From: Chrysomallon squamiferum
Lineage: Eukaryota; Mollusca; Gastropoda; Neomphalida; Peltospiridae
Direction: 5' to 3'
Assembly: GCA_012295275.1 (NCBI GenBank)
Contig: CM022672.1
Coordinates: forward strand, 10,923,904 to 10,987,903
Length of the DNA stretch: 64,000 nucleotides
The notes under the pieces were generated by a model. The model did no database searches, was not told where the DNA came from, and saw nothing but the letters and a program-made list of their open reading frames with translations. Below, one piece after another: positions 12,140-32,740 of this stretch (within the stretch, counting starts at the first letter, position 1; every line of letters begins with the position of its first letter). Position numbers and translations under genes: made by a program.

Positions 12140-13151
12140 TAATAATTATAATAAGAATAGCTAAACTAACTTTGGATAATATTTAGCAAATAAATAAATA
12201 AATAAATTAATAATAGAAATAAAAAATTCATATTATTGTTTTTATATTCGCCATATATAAATTTTTAATTTGGACTATTCATAAGAAACATCAAATATAT
12301 ATATTAATAATAGCTAATAGATAAAAGCATTTAATTCATTAAAACTGATTCTTCAACCTCACTATAAACACTTTTTCTGCAGTAGTGTAGCCTTTTTCAG
12401 TTTTTCACTTAAGGAAGTTTCAGTTTATTTGGTAACTGTACACCAACATTGACTCAACCTGTAAGTTTTCGAAGCGATTTCGGATAATCTTAATTTTATA
12501 TAAACATTTAACATAAAGTTAAAACAGAATTTTAACTTTAGTCTTATATCAAATAATCAAGGATAACGTCAATCACATATTAATGATCGTAATACTTGAT
12601 CAGTCGGTTACCACTAACGATCTCAAGGATTTATTAAACCAACCTTTTGCGCAGTTAGTAATAATTACTTAAGATACGTACATTTTGTAATCTTAGTTGT
12701 TTATGTAGTATATATTATAACTATAATATTTTTTACTGTTTTAAGAAACAAAAACAATAGGAAGTGTTCTGTTATTAATTGTGGATGTTATTTTAAATAC
12801 AATAGGCAAATCGAGTATAGACATAACGAATTGTATACAGATTGGAAGGGAATCAATCAAATGGATGGTGACCTAAACCTGATGACACTCTTTCTAGTTG
12901 CCTACAACTGTCGAGATCACTAGCACATTAACCTGTACGTCTTCTAACCCAAATCTGTAAGTCTTCATAGAACGTCATCATGGTGATTTAATTGGGTGAT
13001 ATGAAATACAACGATTGGATAACGTAAGAAGAAACTTTCACTGAAATCTCTGAGATTGGTTCAGAGATCAGTCACATGACCTGATCAATATCTGTGGATT
13101 TCGTTTTAACCTTATAATTATTGCGTGAAAAATCACAGACCAATAATTGCT

Positions 13152-21309
<8,158 letters not shown>

Positions 21310-21364
21310 CTCCGGTCTGTGTACGTTACTGAATACATGACACCCGGTGAATTAACCTGGCAAA

Positions 21365-21406
<42 letters not shown>

Positions 21407-22310
21407 GAATTTGAAAGTACTTATATCAAGACTATTAACTGTGTTCCCTCTAAGCTGTGCAGCCGCTGTATTGGAGCTGCGCACATCAAAATATTGCCGT
21501 TGTCAAAATGCAATTGTTTTGGCTGCTGTACATTTCCGTTTTCGGTCAGCATAAAACATTCCACTCAGTGGTTTGGAAAAATGAGAGGAAACGTTAACCA
21601 CCATACTAGACACACACACTAGCTTCAGAATTTAATTTTTTTTTTTTTTTTTTTTGTCGATGTTTTGTTAAAAAAACACACAACTTGTTAGACAATAAAT
21701 TTCATTCCAAATGACACCAAAGTTATCCTGGAAGTTTGTTGGTACTGGAGATGTAGAGAAATACGTGTACGTTTTGTCAGTGCAACCAAATGTAGTCAAC
21801 TCTTTGATTTGGAGATGCGCGTTGTCCTAACTGAATAGCATCTATAAACATATATGGCAGAAATTAATAAATAAATTAATACCATTTAAAAAACATAATA
21901 TGCATAATGTTCTGAGTAGCAAATAGTTTATAATTTATAAAAGGATAAAAAGTTTACAAATGTACTGAACTTCATTTTCTTCAAATTACAAATGTATTCT
22001 ATAATTTGACCAGCTAATGGTGGCACAGTTGACATATCTTACAAAATTGTAACTCCAATCTAGGCAGAATACTCGGGTCAAGATACACCCATGTAACATT
22101 CCATGTAAACATCTGGTTTACAAATTTCAATATGGAGAATCTGAATAAAATTTAACTAATCATTTTCTTTCATAAAGATAGTTTATTCTTTTTAAAGAAT
22201 TCCTTTATGATGCAAGTATCCAATACAATAATGTATAAAATTATCTCAAAAACGTATTTTCTAATATTTTGAAAATGCTATAAACTACATGAAATAAAAC
22301 AGAATGATGC
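21310..22310. other. 3' flank of DBH-like gene, convergent intergenic
   Basis: The first AATAAA (about 21364) lies 55 bases after the stop and merges into an A-run ending near 21402; a second, in AGACAATAAATTTC, lies near 21692. The region lies between two convergent genes. A TTAA-flanked segment at 21435-21597 with weak inverted ends is noted separately. No coding sequence was seen. Confidence 0.5.
21435..21597. mobile_element. Possible TTAA-flanked MITE remnant
   Basis: TTAA at 21435-21438 and 21594-21597 flanks a segment with weakly inverted ends: CTGTGTTCCCTCT on the left, and CGTTTCCTCT on the complement of the right. It is less AT-rich than its surroundings. TTAA target sites are typical of piggyBac-type elements, but the inverted repeat is short and imperfect. 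Confidence 0.25.
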
Positions 22311-24879
22311 CATTTCATTTAAGATTTATTAATATATTTATTTGTGTATGTATATTACAATAAATTACAGTGACTGGACCAAGAGATTAATCTGGCATGT
22401 ACTGCCTGTAAAAGATACACAGCAGAGTGAAAATTATTTTAAAAAACAACAAAATCAACTGATATTTGTTTTAAATGAAACAAAGATATTCTTGCAAAAA
22501 TAATAAAATAAATAAAATATTATCTTTTCATTAATATATATATATATATATATATGGTATTCATGTAGTTTCGTTGGGATATTTGTTTTGGAAAATAAAT
22601 TACTTCTTCATTTCTGAAAAATATCAATCTCCATTACTTTTCGTGAATGAAATGATATAAAATATTTCATAATTTAAGAAATATCATTTTAGATTCATAA
22701 TTAACTAAAACTGTGTTTCAGATAATTAGTAATTAACCGTTAGCTTTAGTCTATTACAGGAAGAAGAAAATACAAACAATATGGATATTAAATCATTTTT
22801 AAAATTAATGAAGCCAAAAAAAAAAATTATTTTGTATTTTAATATTTAAAAAAAAAAAAAATCTTATATAATTAATATCAACTAATGTAAATCTACTTAA
22901 AATTATCTTCCACTGTCATTATATTTATATTAGGATAAATTATTTTTAAAAGTGTAAATTATGTAGTTAGCAAACAGGAATAATTAACTGCATGAATTCT
23001 AAAATCTATGTATTGTTTTATACAGTATTCCTCAGAGCCTTCAACATAAAATGTACAAATTAATACATAAACAGAAGAATTCTTTTATTTATAATCATTG
23101 CACTATCTTTTGATTTGATAATATTGATAACAATTATTACAATAATAATAATAAGAAGAAAATGAAATTATAATAATAAAGATGAAATCACAAAAATAAT
23201 AATAAGTTGTAACAGTGTAACAGTAATAATAATGTTAATAATACAAAGGCACAATTATGTAAAAACTTTGTTCATATAATTATTTTCAGTTTAAATTAAA
23301 AATGAAATTAATGTTGCCTAATTCCACTAATGTCTCTATTAATTCATTTTATTTTTTTCAGATCATATCTAAAAAATATTTTTAAAAAAACTAGATTTCT
23401 CACTGTAGTTTATAACTTCCTTTTTTTTTTTTTTTTTTTTGTTTAGAGGTCAAAAAAAAAAGAAAGAAGTTCCTCAAGTAGTTTTTTAGTGTCATAATTC
23501 AACATTCTGATCTTTTCAAAACTGCAAGTAATTTAAAAGAATATTTATTACATCAATAAATAAATGAACAATTATGGCATAAATAGCCTAAAATTAGTTT
23601 AAGTAAATTTAATAAAATGAGCAAAAAAAGTATCTTTAAAACTTTAATTTTCTCTCATCTTTAAAACAAAATAAAAATGTACACTAAAGACAGATAACAA
23701 ACTTAGCAGTGAACACTTAAACTGTCCATATTCAGCATTTAAAGTTTCTATCAAATACTATACTTTTAGTTTTCTGCAGCATAGTGCTGCAAATTATATA
23801 AAAGTATATATTCTTAAATATCAGTTACTTATGTTAACCTGACATCTGTGTACTTTTGAATCTTTTTCACACGATAAAATGATTTGCAAGATATTGTTAA
23901 TTATGATATTCAGTGTACAAAGTTTCTTTTTACAAACTTCAAAATATTTTGTATAGTATTGATAATTCCCATCAGTAATATAAATTTTGAGCCCGTGTGT
24001 ACATGAATGGCTCAGTAAAATGTTATATTTTACTTTTTTTCAATTTCTAAAACATTCTGAAATCCATTTTGTGGAATGTAAAATTCATGATTATTAATTA
24101 CACATCTCAAACACTGATAACATGATGAAAATGAATTGATGTGTTTACTTTAAGAATTATGTAAAAAAAGAAAGAAAAACGAAAAAATAGGTATCTTCAT
24201 TTTGAAACTTTAAAATGGAGACTTACTTTGCAAAGAGTTTCACAATCAAAAATATTACAAAAATTAGAATCTTAACGTATACTTGTGGTAGTATTATGCG
24301 CAACATTTTGGAACTGATAAATCTTAGATATAAATCTTTTATAACAATAAAATATATCAGTGTTATAAAAATTTTGGAGACTGGTTAGTTGAAATTTTTC
24401 CTTCTTGTTACATCATCTGTGTTATTCTTATGCAAATCATACATGTTAACACTTAAAAAAAAAAAAAAATAAAGCTTTGAATTTTTGTTCAGGTTTATAT
24501 ATTATTTCAAAAGTACAAACAGAACTCAGACTATGAATTTTAGAAATTAAATACACATTTGTCTGAGATCTTTCTTCCTCAACCTAAAACATTATGAAAT
24601 GCAAATAAAACAGGATTGGAAAAGCAGTTAAGTAATACTTTAAAAAATAATAATGATTATATACACTGAATTTCATTATGGTATATACAAAATGCTAATG
24701 AACAAATATATATATATACAGATTGTCATATCATACAGAAAAAAACAAGAACAACAAAGACTGTGAAAAAATATTTAGCACTTACAGCATAAAGTTCATG
24801 TTATTATTGTAATGACCATGACTACTATAAGCCTAATTTTGTTTAAAAAAAATACAAGGAACAAAACAAAATAATTATA

Positions 24880-24999
24880 TTTTGGGTTGGAAGAAAAGTT
24901 CATAGCTTTTTTTTCCACCTTTCAGAATATGTATAATGAAATCACATGCTCAAATACAACCTACTGAAAAACACTATGAACTTTTGGTTGCAACCTTGA
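24880..24999. mobile_element. Mariner-like MITE, about 120 bp
   Basis: Terminal inverted repeats are visible: left GGTTGGAAGAAAAGTTCATAG, and on the complement of the right end GGTTGCAACCAAAAGTTCATAG, sharing a 12-base identical core (AAAAGTTCATAG). The element is flanked by TA on both sides (24878-24879 and 25000-25001), the target duplication of Tc1/mariner elements. It has no coding capacity, so it is non-autonomous, and it lies in the presumed 3' UTR of the nuclear receptor gene. Confidence 0.6.
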
Positions 25000-27900
25000 T
25001 ATAGTGACAAACATATGCATCTCCTTTTTAAATGAACGATAATTTAATTTAAACAGATGGTAATTTAGAAAGAAATAAATCTAACAGTCTGATAAGTTTA
25101 AAAAAATGTACTATTAGTGAGGATAGTTTAAAATATAATACATCATTGAAAAAAAAAAAAAAATAATTTGAGTCATTATTAGCAAAATAATAAAAAAAAA
25201 TTAATCATTAATTTTTATTAGTAAAAAAAAAAAACAACAACAAAAGAAAACAAACAAACAAACAAAAAAAAACCTATAAATATCTCCTAAAATTTGAATT
25301 ACTGTTGACCATAGATTTCACAGACTTTTGGTTTCTGGATTTGAGACAATCTGAATGAAATGGGGAAAAATCAATAAATTTGAACTTGGAGCCATTTCCC
25401 ACTTGAAACTGTACCTCTAGATGCTATTAAGTTATTCTGAGACCCACTGTATGGTTTTGGCAATCACTTCTCAATCCACTTTCCATAAAATTTTACAAAT
25501 GCACCCATAACCATCCTAACCTAGCCTACATTTTTCTTTATATATACTTTTATGACATTTGTTTACATTTTTTTTTTTTTTATGTCTGTATGTTATATTA
25601 TTTTATAGCTGTTACATGTATTAAAATTTAGGTGAATTTTAGGTTATTGTTTACATTTGCAATTTCCCATACTTTGCAATTTTCTGGACCATGTTTCCCC
25701 TTATTGGTTTGTGAAATTGAGAATAAACAATATTCTGTTTTTATTTGATAAAGGCCAATATCAGTGAATGAAATTTTTAATTAAAAGGTTTGTCATCAAA
25801 ATGTTACTGAATTACAAGATCCACCGTTTCTAATGTATATATATTATGAATATTACAAATAAATATTATTCTTACTCCCGACAGAAATTTTGGTTCCTAA
25901 ATATCTTTTATGTCCAGTCATTTATTATTTAATCTTTAATCAACAATAGTAAACATGATTTAATTTTCACAAAATTTTCTTTGTTAACATCATTAGATCA
26001 AATACTGTATTTTACCTGATATTATTAAAAAAAACAAGAAATATAATAATAAAATAAATAATAACTATAAATAAATAATTAAAAAAAACAACATTAATTT
26101 AATAATAAAAAAATCCAGACTGTCCCTTAAATATTATTTCAAGCAAAATAGTTAAGCAATTATCATAACGATATCAAATTATTTCATAATTGATCTATCT
26201 TAAATCAATCAACTAGGGTGAGGTGTTTTGATTAATACTCATGATATTTTGACTCATCCATCTGCTAAAATGATATATTACTCCTCTAACAAAGAATTCT
26301 GTAATCTAAAACGGGGATACTAAAAGAAAGAATAAAGTATTAGAAAAGTGTTGACAAATTAAAACAAATCTCAAAACAGCTGTGTAAATTTCATATTATA
26401 AACGTTCTGATAGTAGTACATTTCAATAATTACAAAAGACCTAAGTATTAAATAATGTAAAAATGAAGATTTAAAAAATAAACAATACAACAACAATAAA
26501 AAAAAAAAAATAAAATTCAAGAACAAATATCAGAACATCATCTGAAATTATTACATTTTATATTATTTGACACTGAAAGCACCTTCCTTGAAACAGTTAT
26601 CAAATTTAGCATAAATGAATACTTTAATGACTGAAAAGAACAAAAATCTGCTTTGAAGAAAAAGTTACATGATAGTTCAAAGAAAAGTTCTGGTGCTTAA
26701 AGTATTATTAAAAATATTCTGTTATATTAATATGAAAATATTTGTTAATAAGAAAACAATTATGAACATGATTTCAGATTATTTTAAATATAATTACAGT
26801 TTTGTATAAAGTGAGGTGCAATAAAATTAGATATGAAGTAAATGTAAATGAAAACTTGGCATTGTATTTACACTATTTCAAACATTTAAGATTTTTTAAT
26901 ACATATTTTATTATTTCTGTATGAATATTAATAAGTAATGATCTAACAAGTTCCTTTAAACCCAGGCAAATGAAATGTATGATAAAATACAATGTTAAAG
27001 TATTTTCTTAAATATAAAATCACTGGGTTTAAATTTATCTTTGTCATGGTCTTTTATGTAGGTGATTAAACAAAATTTCTATTTACTTTATTATAATACA
27101 TCTACATCACTAAAAATTCAAACTGAATTAATTCTGAAATGCATGCACAATTATCATTTTTTAATCTCCAATTCAAATCCATTTCAGTTTAATTTGATCC
27201 ACTTCAGTCATTCATTGGGAACAAGAACTAAATTATATTACATTAAGGTAATAAAGTAACTGTCATTAACCAAACATCTATCACCCCATCTGTAGTTATA
27301 CCAGAAAAACAACAACAAAACTCAAATCTTAACACTGATGGTCCCTGTTTTTGACTATACGTATTCATCACTTTCAGCAGTATAATGGTAAAATCATGCC
27401 ACTTAAAAGTCTGCAACTTTCCATTTTTGATACGATTATTTTTAAAATTTTCAACAACAAATCTGATAAAAGAAATAAAAAGGGATTTAAATTTTCTTAG
27501 AACTCAACCGGTATTTTAATGAAGTTGATGATTTTTTTTTTTTTTAATTTTCAATTTGCGTAGTCTGGAAGATGTTTGATGAAAGAACAAAAAAAAAAAA
27601 AAAAATAATAATAATAATAAAAAAATATATACATGATAGTGATGATTTCCTTATTCACAAAACCCCCCCCAAAAAAACACAAAAAAAAAATCAACTCTTA
27701 AATCAGAAATTTTTGTTTAGAAATTAGTAAAAACCTGATTGATAATCTGTTTAAATTATTTTTCCACTCTGTTACAACAAAACTATTTTTTTTTTTTTTT
27801 CAAGTAATTGTAACATGAGTAATCTAATACTAAGATTAATTTAATTAATTGTTGTATTTTAAATCCAGTTTTCTGATAAACAATAATTTTAGTTCTGTTT

Positions 27901-28275
27901 CAAATGTAAATTAAGAAAAGGAAAGAAAAAAAAAAGCCATTCTAGCTTTTAATAGATTATGAATTGCAAATATTTTTTATAAATAATTATGTTAGCAGTA
28001 TTTTTCTTCAATGTCCCAAAATTTTAATATTAAAAACAATCTGACATTAATTGATTAACTGATGACCTCTAAAATAGTATAGATTGTGAAAAATGTGGTA
28101 CTAAAATGAAATCCTTATCTTCAGAAACAAAACAAAACAAAACTTCCACCCCAAAAATAAAAACCTCAAATAAAACATTCAAATAATTTTGAAAATCAAA
28201 ATATCTTCTCTTGAACACAATTTGATGCTTTGGCCTTCACTGTAAAAATAATTATTCACATTCCATTTTTTGTTT

Positions 28276-28276
28276 T

Positions 28277-28337
<61 letters not shown>

Positions 28338-28357
28338 ATATATGTATATACATATAT
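28276..28357. repeat. (TA)n(CA)n(TA)n compound microsatellite
   Basis: It lies about 80 bases after the nuclear receptor stop codon, so it is probably transcribed in the 3' UTR as UG/UA repeats. Confidence 0.95.
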
Positions 28358-28433
28358 GTATATGATTTCTTAATCCATTATTTTTTAGTCATATTTGTTA
28401 ATACAAACATAAAATAGTTTTTCGAACTGCCAT

Positions 28434-29960
28434 CTACATATCTTTTGCAGCATTTTCTCCCTTTAATAACTCAACAAGGAGGCCACAAGATGTCATGTTA
28501 GCAGGGAGACGATTGAGCAGAAGTTCTTTGCCAATAAAACTAATGCGAGCAAGCTCTGGGAGACGTAACAACATTTCTCCATACTTGAGTGGTTGCTGTG
28601 CACTGTGAACTGTTGTATAGATGTATAATGCTTCTGATAATTTTTCCTGGTGTTCCATTATTTTATTTGGATCCTTCAAACCCTTAACATCTGAAATTTA
28701 TAAAACAAAAAAAAAAAAAAAATAAAAAAAAAAAAATTAAATATTAAAAAAAAATAATAATAAAGAAATTAAATAAATAAATAAAGAAATAATAAAGAAA
28801 TTAACAAAAAGAAAGGAAAATTAAAAACTGTTTTACTAATTAGTTTTTCTTTTAATTTTATTAATATTAATGGCAAATATTGTTAAAAATACCCACATAT
28901 TTTGAAGCAATGACACAAAGAAAAATTCAGAAGAAAAACAATAAATTCAAATAATTAAAGAAGAAGAAAAACAAGTCAAACAAAACTTACCAGGAGAGAT
29001 AAGCAAGAGAACTTTAAGAGCCACATATTCATACTTGTCCACTTTGAGTTTTCTAAAATGTTCTGACAAAGAGATTAATTTATAAGCCAAATCCTCAAAT
29101 CCAAGTTGCTTGGCTCTCTCCAGTGACAGTGATTTCCCTCCTGTCAGTGCAATGGCTCCTGGGTAATGTATAGATCGCCAACTCACTCCCAGGCACAAAA
29201 GATCAGACCAGCAGTTTTGTAAAAGTAGTATCTGGTCATCCGTCTTCGAAAAAATGAATAAAAGAAAGAACATGAAATCACAATAATGATATAATGATAT
29301 AATGAAACAAGTCCATGGCAAAATACAATTTACTCTTGCTTAACATCATATAAAATTGAATGATGTTTCTTATTTATGAATTTTTTTATGCACAACATTA
29401 TTTTAAACATAACAAATCTTTTGAGAGCTTAAACAACAGACTGAACTAAATTTATGTATTAATAGCATACTGCAGGATTGTTAAATATTATAAGATTAAA
29501 AAAGAAATAGCTGAGTATTATTTGTTATTCTTCTATTAATGATTTATATCAGTGAAAAAATATAAAATAAACAGCAAAATATATTAATAACAACACTAAT
29601 CTGAAACTAATTACTGCTGACAAAAATACCAATATTTTTATAAAGGATTTTAAAGAAAGAAAGAAAAATTTATGACTAAATATATAAGATTTTGTAAATT
29701 ATATGATGCAAATTTAGGATGTGACAATTGTTTAAGAATTTATAAGATGCAATATGATGATGAAAATAATGAGAAAATTAATTACCGAGATAGCTCCAAA
29801 CTGGGGCAAATTTCGAGCCCACCGCACCAGCTTGTACAGACGCAATTCTGTTATTTGCATCAAGTATGTGTACAGACTTTCTTCATTGTCTTCAATTCCT
29901 TCAGGAATCATCTCCAAAGGAATCTCCTCATCTGACAGCAGAGGTTCCAAATTCATAATG
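28434..29960 (-). other. Hr39: Ligand-binding domain
   Basis: It spans the end of exon 3 and exons 4-5. The signature region F[16 protein letters not shown] sits at the exon 3/4 junction, the helix 8-9 region is [20 protein letters not shown], and the final helix is [15 protein letters not shown]. The length is normal for an NR5-type domain. Confidence 0.85.
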
Positions 29961-32053
29961 TCTGTCAGAAGTTCTGGAACATTTGTAGATCCCAGCTGTT
30001 CTGTGCTTGAATGATTTAATATTGCCACAAGCTGACTTTTGGACACTTCGACCTGGTTACTGTTGTTAAATGAATACTGAGTGTTGTCGTCTGCTTTACG
30101 GGGAACAGGGTATCGCTTTATTTTTTTGGGAACAGGAGAGTTTCTTGGTCTGCCGTGAGGAGAACATCCATCATAGGAACTTCTGCCTCCCCTGGTTCTG
30201 TCCTGCCTGATTGCTGCAATTTAGTGTTGTTATTATTATTTCTTAAATACATTTTTAAAAAGTCAAACATAAATACTGAAAAGTAAAATTTAGATTTTAA
30301 GAATTTCTCCTTCCCCTAATTGCCTTAATTATTATTACCTTTTTTTAATTATATTTTTAAAAAGTCATTCATACATACTAATTTAGCATTTAAAAGTAAT
30401 TTATATGAAAAAAAAAATTGTATTAAATAGAAAAAAATGTTATAATCTAAATACAGATGTTAATGAAACAAAAACATTTTTTTATTTAAAAAAAAAAAAA
30501 AAAAAAAATATATATATATAGTAACTAAGTTTTGCTATAGGTCATAATCATAATTTTTAAATGCAATGAGATGTTTTAGATCCCAAAACAATTAAAAAAA
30601 TATTTATTTAATCTAGCAGCACTCTCTATTAATATAGAAATCCAGAATTATAACAAAACAAAATAAACAAAAATAAACAAAAAATAAAAAAGAATGAAAA
30701 GGAAAACAAAAGAAATGCACAATGACCTATTTATTACATGTAAATAAAATGTTTTACTTACCTTCAATTTTCATTCCAGCGATAACACACTTGGTGAATC
30801 TACATGCAGGGCACTTTTTTCTGTTGTAAATGTTAATATCACATTCTCCTTGCCGGTGACAGATAAACGATTTTTTGTTCTGAACAGTTCTCTTGAAAAA
30901 TCCTTTACAACTTTCACAAGTGAAAATTCCATAGTGGTAACCTATAAAGTAAATTATGATAATATATATAATTTTATTTAGATACATTCACAAAACAAAG
31001 GTACAAACACAAACAGACAAATTCTGTGATCACTGTTTTACACATATACACACATCAGATTTCATAAAGTAAAAAAAATTAAAAAAAATTAGACAAATCT
31101 AACTTGAAAATAACGCAATTTATAGAAAAATAAAACTTGAAAAACAAACAGCTGGTTTCTGGAAAACCTATATTAGTGGAATTAAAATGCTTTAAAATGA
31201 GGGGGATTTCTTTAGTGTTTCCATTTAGATTTCCAATAATTTGTAATTTATACTGAAAAAACTTACCTGAAATTCTATCCATGCAGATCGGACATGGTTG
31301 ACCTAGTTCTGCCATGTCACTGTTTTCAGGTCTACTTGACTGAATATTCTCAGATGACATCTCCATGACGATGTGTTGTTGCCCTCCTGCCTCCGACGAC
31401 CCGTCTCTCTCAGTCTGCATGACTAGACGATACCCTCCTGCATCACCTCCCCCATCAATCTCTCCTACCACCACATCGTTGCTAGGGGAGGGAACTGCCA
31501 GTGTCTCATTATTGTAGTATATGATAATCTGCTGTTGCTGTTGCTGTGACTGTTGCTCCTGTTGTTGTGACTGTGTATTATCTTCTGTCAGTTCCTGAGA
31601 ACACTGTGGGAGGCTTTCAGAAATCTCAGCAGGTTCAACTTTTGTTTTCAAATGCTGGCTCGCCAGAGCTGTCAGAACATTCACCATGCTCATGTCCTGA
31701 CTGACTGGGAAACTTGCATCCTTCAACTCCTTCCCACTGCCATTTGTACTCTGAGATGCTATCTTATTTCCCAACAAATCCTGAATGTCTTTATCGTTGT
31801 GAGGATTCGTGTCGAAGGTCACGGGGGAATTTCTAGCTGCCGACAGTAATCCTGCGACTGGTTCGTTCATGTTTTGTAATATGTGTGACACAGCAGTCTT
31901 GCTGGCTGTCAGAATGGGCCTTGACTCCATGGTCAGAGTGCGGCACGATGTGATGCAAGCCTGCCGATCTGGACGACAATCAGATGTGGTCAGTGTGTGA
32001 GATATGGCCTGAAGCAGGACTGGAGAAATTCCCAGTTCACTGGTTCCACTCAT
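28434..32053 (-). CDS. Hr39: NR5B-type nuclear receptor (Hr39 / FTZ-F1 beta-like)
   Basis: Coding exons in transcript order: 32053-31267, 30941-30762, 30213-29786, 29243-28991, 28690-28434 (634 residues, stop TAG). The protein has an N-terminal region of about 250 residues with a Gln-rich tract, a zinc-finger DBD (about 253-318) with NR5 P-box CESCKG and [11 protein letters not shown], an FTZ-F1 box ([15 protein letters not shown]), a hinge with a basic [11 protein letters not shown], and a ligand-binding domain with [17 protein letters not shown] and a C-terminal AF-2-like LLVELLKG. The DBD is closest to Drosophila DHR39, from memory. It is a nuclear DNA-binding regulator; NR5 proteins usually bind half-sites as monomers. 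ATG 32053 lies two bases after an acceptor (ttcaacag), so at least one upstream exon exists, probably non-coding, though a longer N-terminus is possible. The first zinc finger has CPICMD in place of the usual CPxCGD. Confidence 0.92.
30762..31305 (-). other. Hr39: Nuclear receptor DNA-binding domain over two exons
   Basis: Zinc finger 1 is split: [10 protein letters not shown] at the end of exon 1 and [20 protein letters not shown] at the start of exon 2; finger 2 ([19 protein letters not shown]) follows in exon 2. All eight zinc cysteines are present. The intron interrupts the finger 1 loop at the Gly codon. Confidence 0.93.
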
Positions 32054-32687
32054 AGCTGTTGAAAAAAAAAATATATATATATTAATAATAATAATAATAA
32101 AAGTTAAAAACGATAAAATTAAATTAAAAAAATAATAATAAAATTAACTAAACTAATAATGAAAAATGAAAATAATAATAATAATGAAAAAATAAATAAC
32201 AATAACACTACCACCACCACTAACAGTTACAAAATCAGCAGAATTAATAAGAGTCAGGCCCAGCATTAGACCACTTTGCAGTCATGGCAAGACTAACTAC
32301 TTGGATCCTCACAAAAAATTAGCCAAATGGAACTTTTAAAAACATGTTTTGTAGAAAAAATAAAAACACAAAACTTGACTGATAAATTTATTTTAAACTG
32401 AAAAAACAAGTACCATGATGTCAAGACCAGCAGTGTTAAAGGCACAGTATCCATCCATTAATATGGCAATGGCCCTGCTACACAAATGCTTTGGGGCATT
32501 CACTTAAAAAATTATGACACTACTTGATTTGCATAGGAAAATATTTAAAAAATGGTACCTTTTTAAGTGTATGAGTGGAAATTACAGATAAGACAGCTTT
32601 TGGTTTAAGCAATAAGTTTTATATACGCAAAATCAAAATATTAAATAATAAAACTGTAATCCTTAAAGTTCAGTAATACACTCCTCC

Positions 32688-32740
32688 GAGGTCTGCACCC
32701 TAAGCATTGGCTGCCTGGTTGGCCTAATGGTAGAGTCCTA
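32688..32740 (+). repeat. Possible tRNA-derived SINE fragment
   Basis: TTGGCCTAATGGTAGAGTCC resembles a tRNA A-box region, but no B-box or acceptor stem follows and the sequence passes into AT-rich simple repeats, so it is at most a truncated SINE. Confidence 0.25.

Larger units (their letters stand above)
9153..13151. other. Receptor 3' UTR and intergenic region
   Basis: There is no supported coding sequence. AATAAA-type signals occur on the + strand near 9690, 10168 and 10547, any of which could end the receptor mRNA. The stretch holds an AAT microsatellite (10269-10310), a compound GT/AT/AG tract (10636-10713), an AAT tract (12093-12137), a less AT-rich patch at about 11390-11800, and the upstream region of the DBH-like gene. 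Confidence 0.6.
22311..28433 (-). other. Probable long 3' UTR of the Hr39-like gene
   Basis: About 6.1 kb without coding signal follows the nuclear receptor stop on the minus strand. It has few long microsatellites compared with the introns nearby. AATAAA signals on the minus strand at 22337-22342 and 22325-22330 would give a distal end near 22310; many earlier signals exist, so shorter forms are likely. It holds a mariner-like MITE and a TA/CA tract close to the stop. The extent is inference only. Confidence 0.4.

Noticed and set aside
11840-12140. Possible structured array of AAT/GAT repeats
   Set aside because: Units are simple microsatellite motifs with no spacers, so neither CRISPR-like nor satellite-like.
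13125-13151. Upstream GTG start for the DBH-like protein
   Set aside because: The ATG at 13152 (or 13158) directly precedes a good signal peptide; GTG initiation is not expected in an animal gene.
31652-32000. Plus-strand ORFs of 63-65 codons over the nuclear receptor exon
   Set aside because: Antisense shadows of the well-supported minus-strand coding exon.
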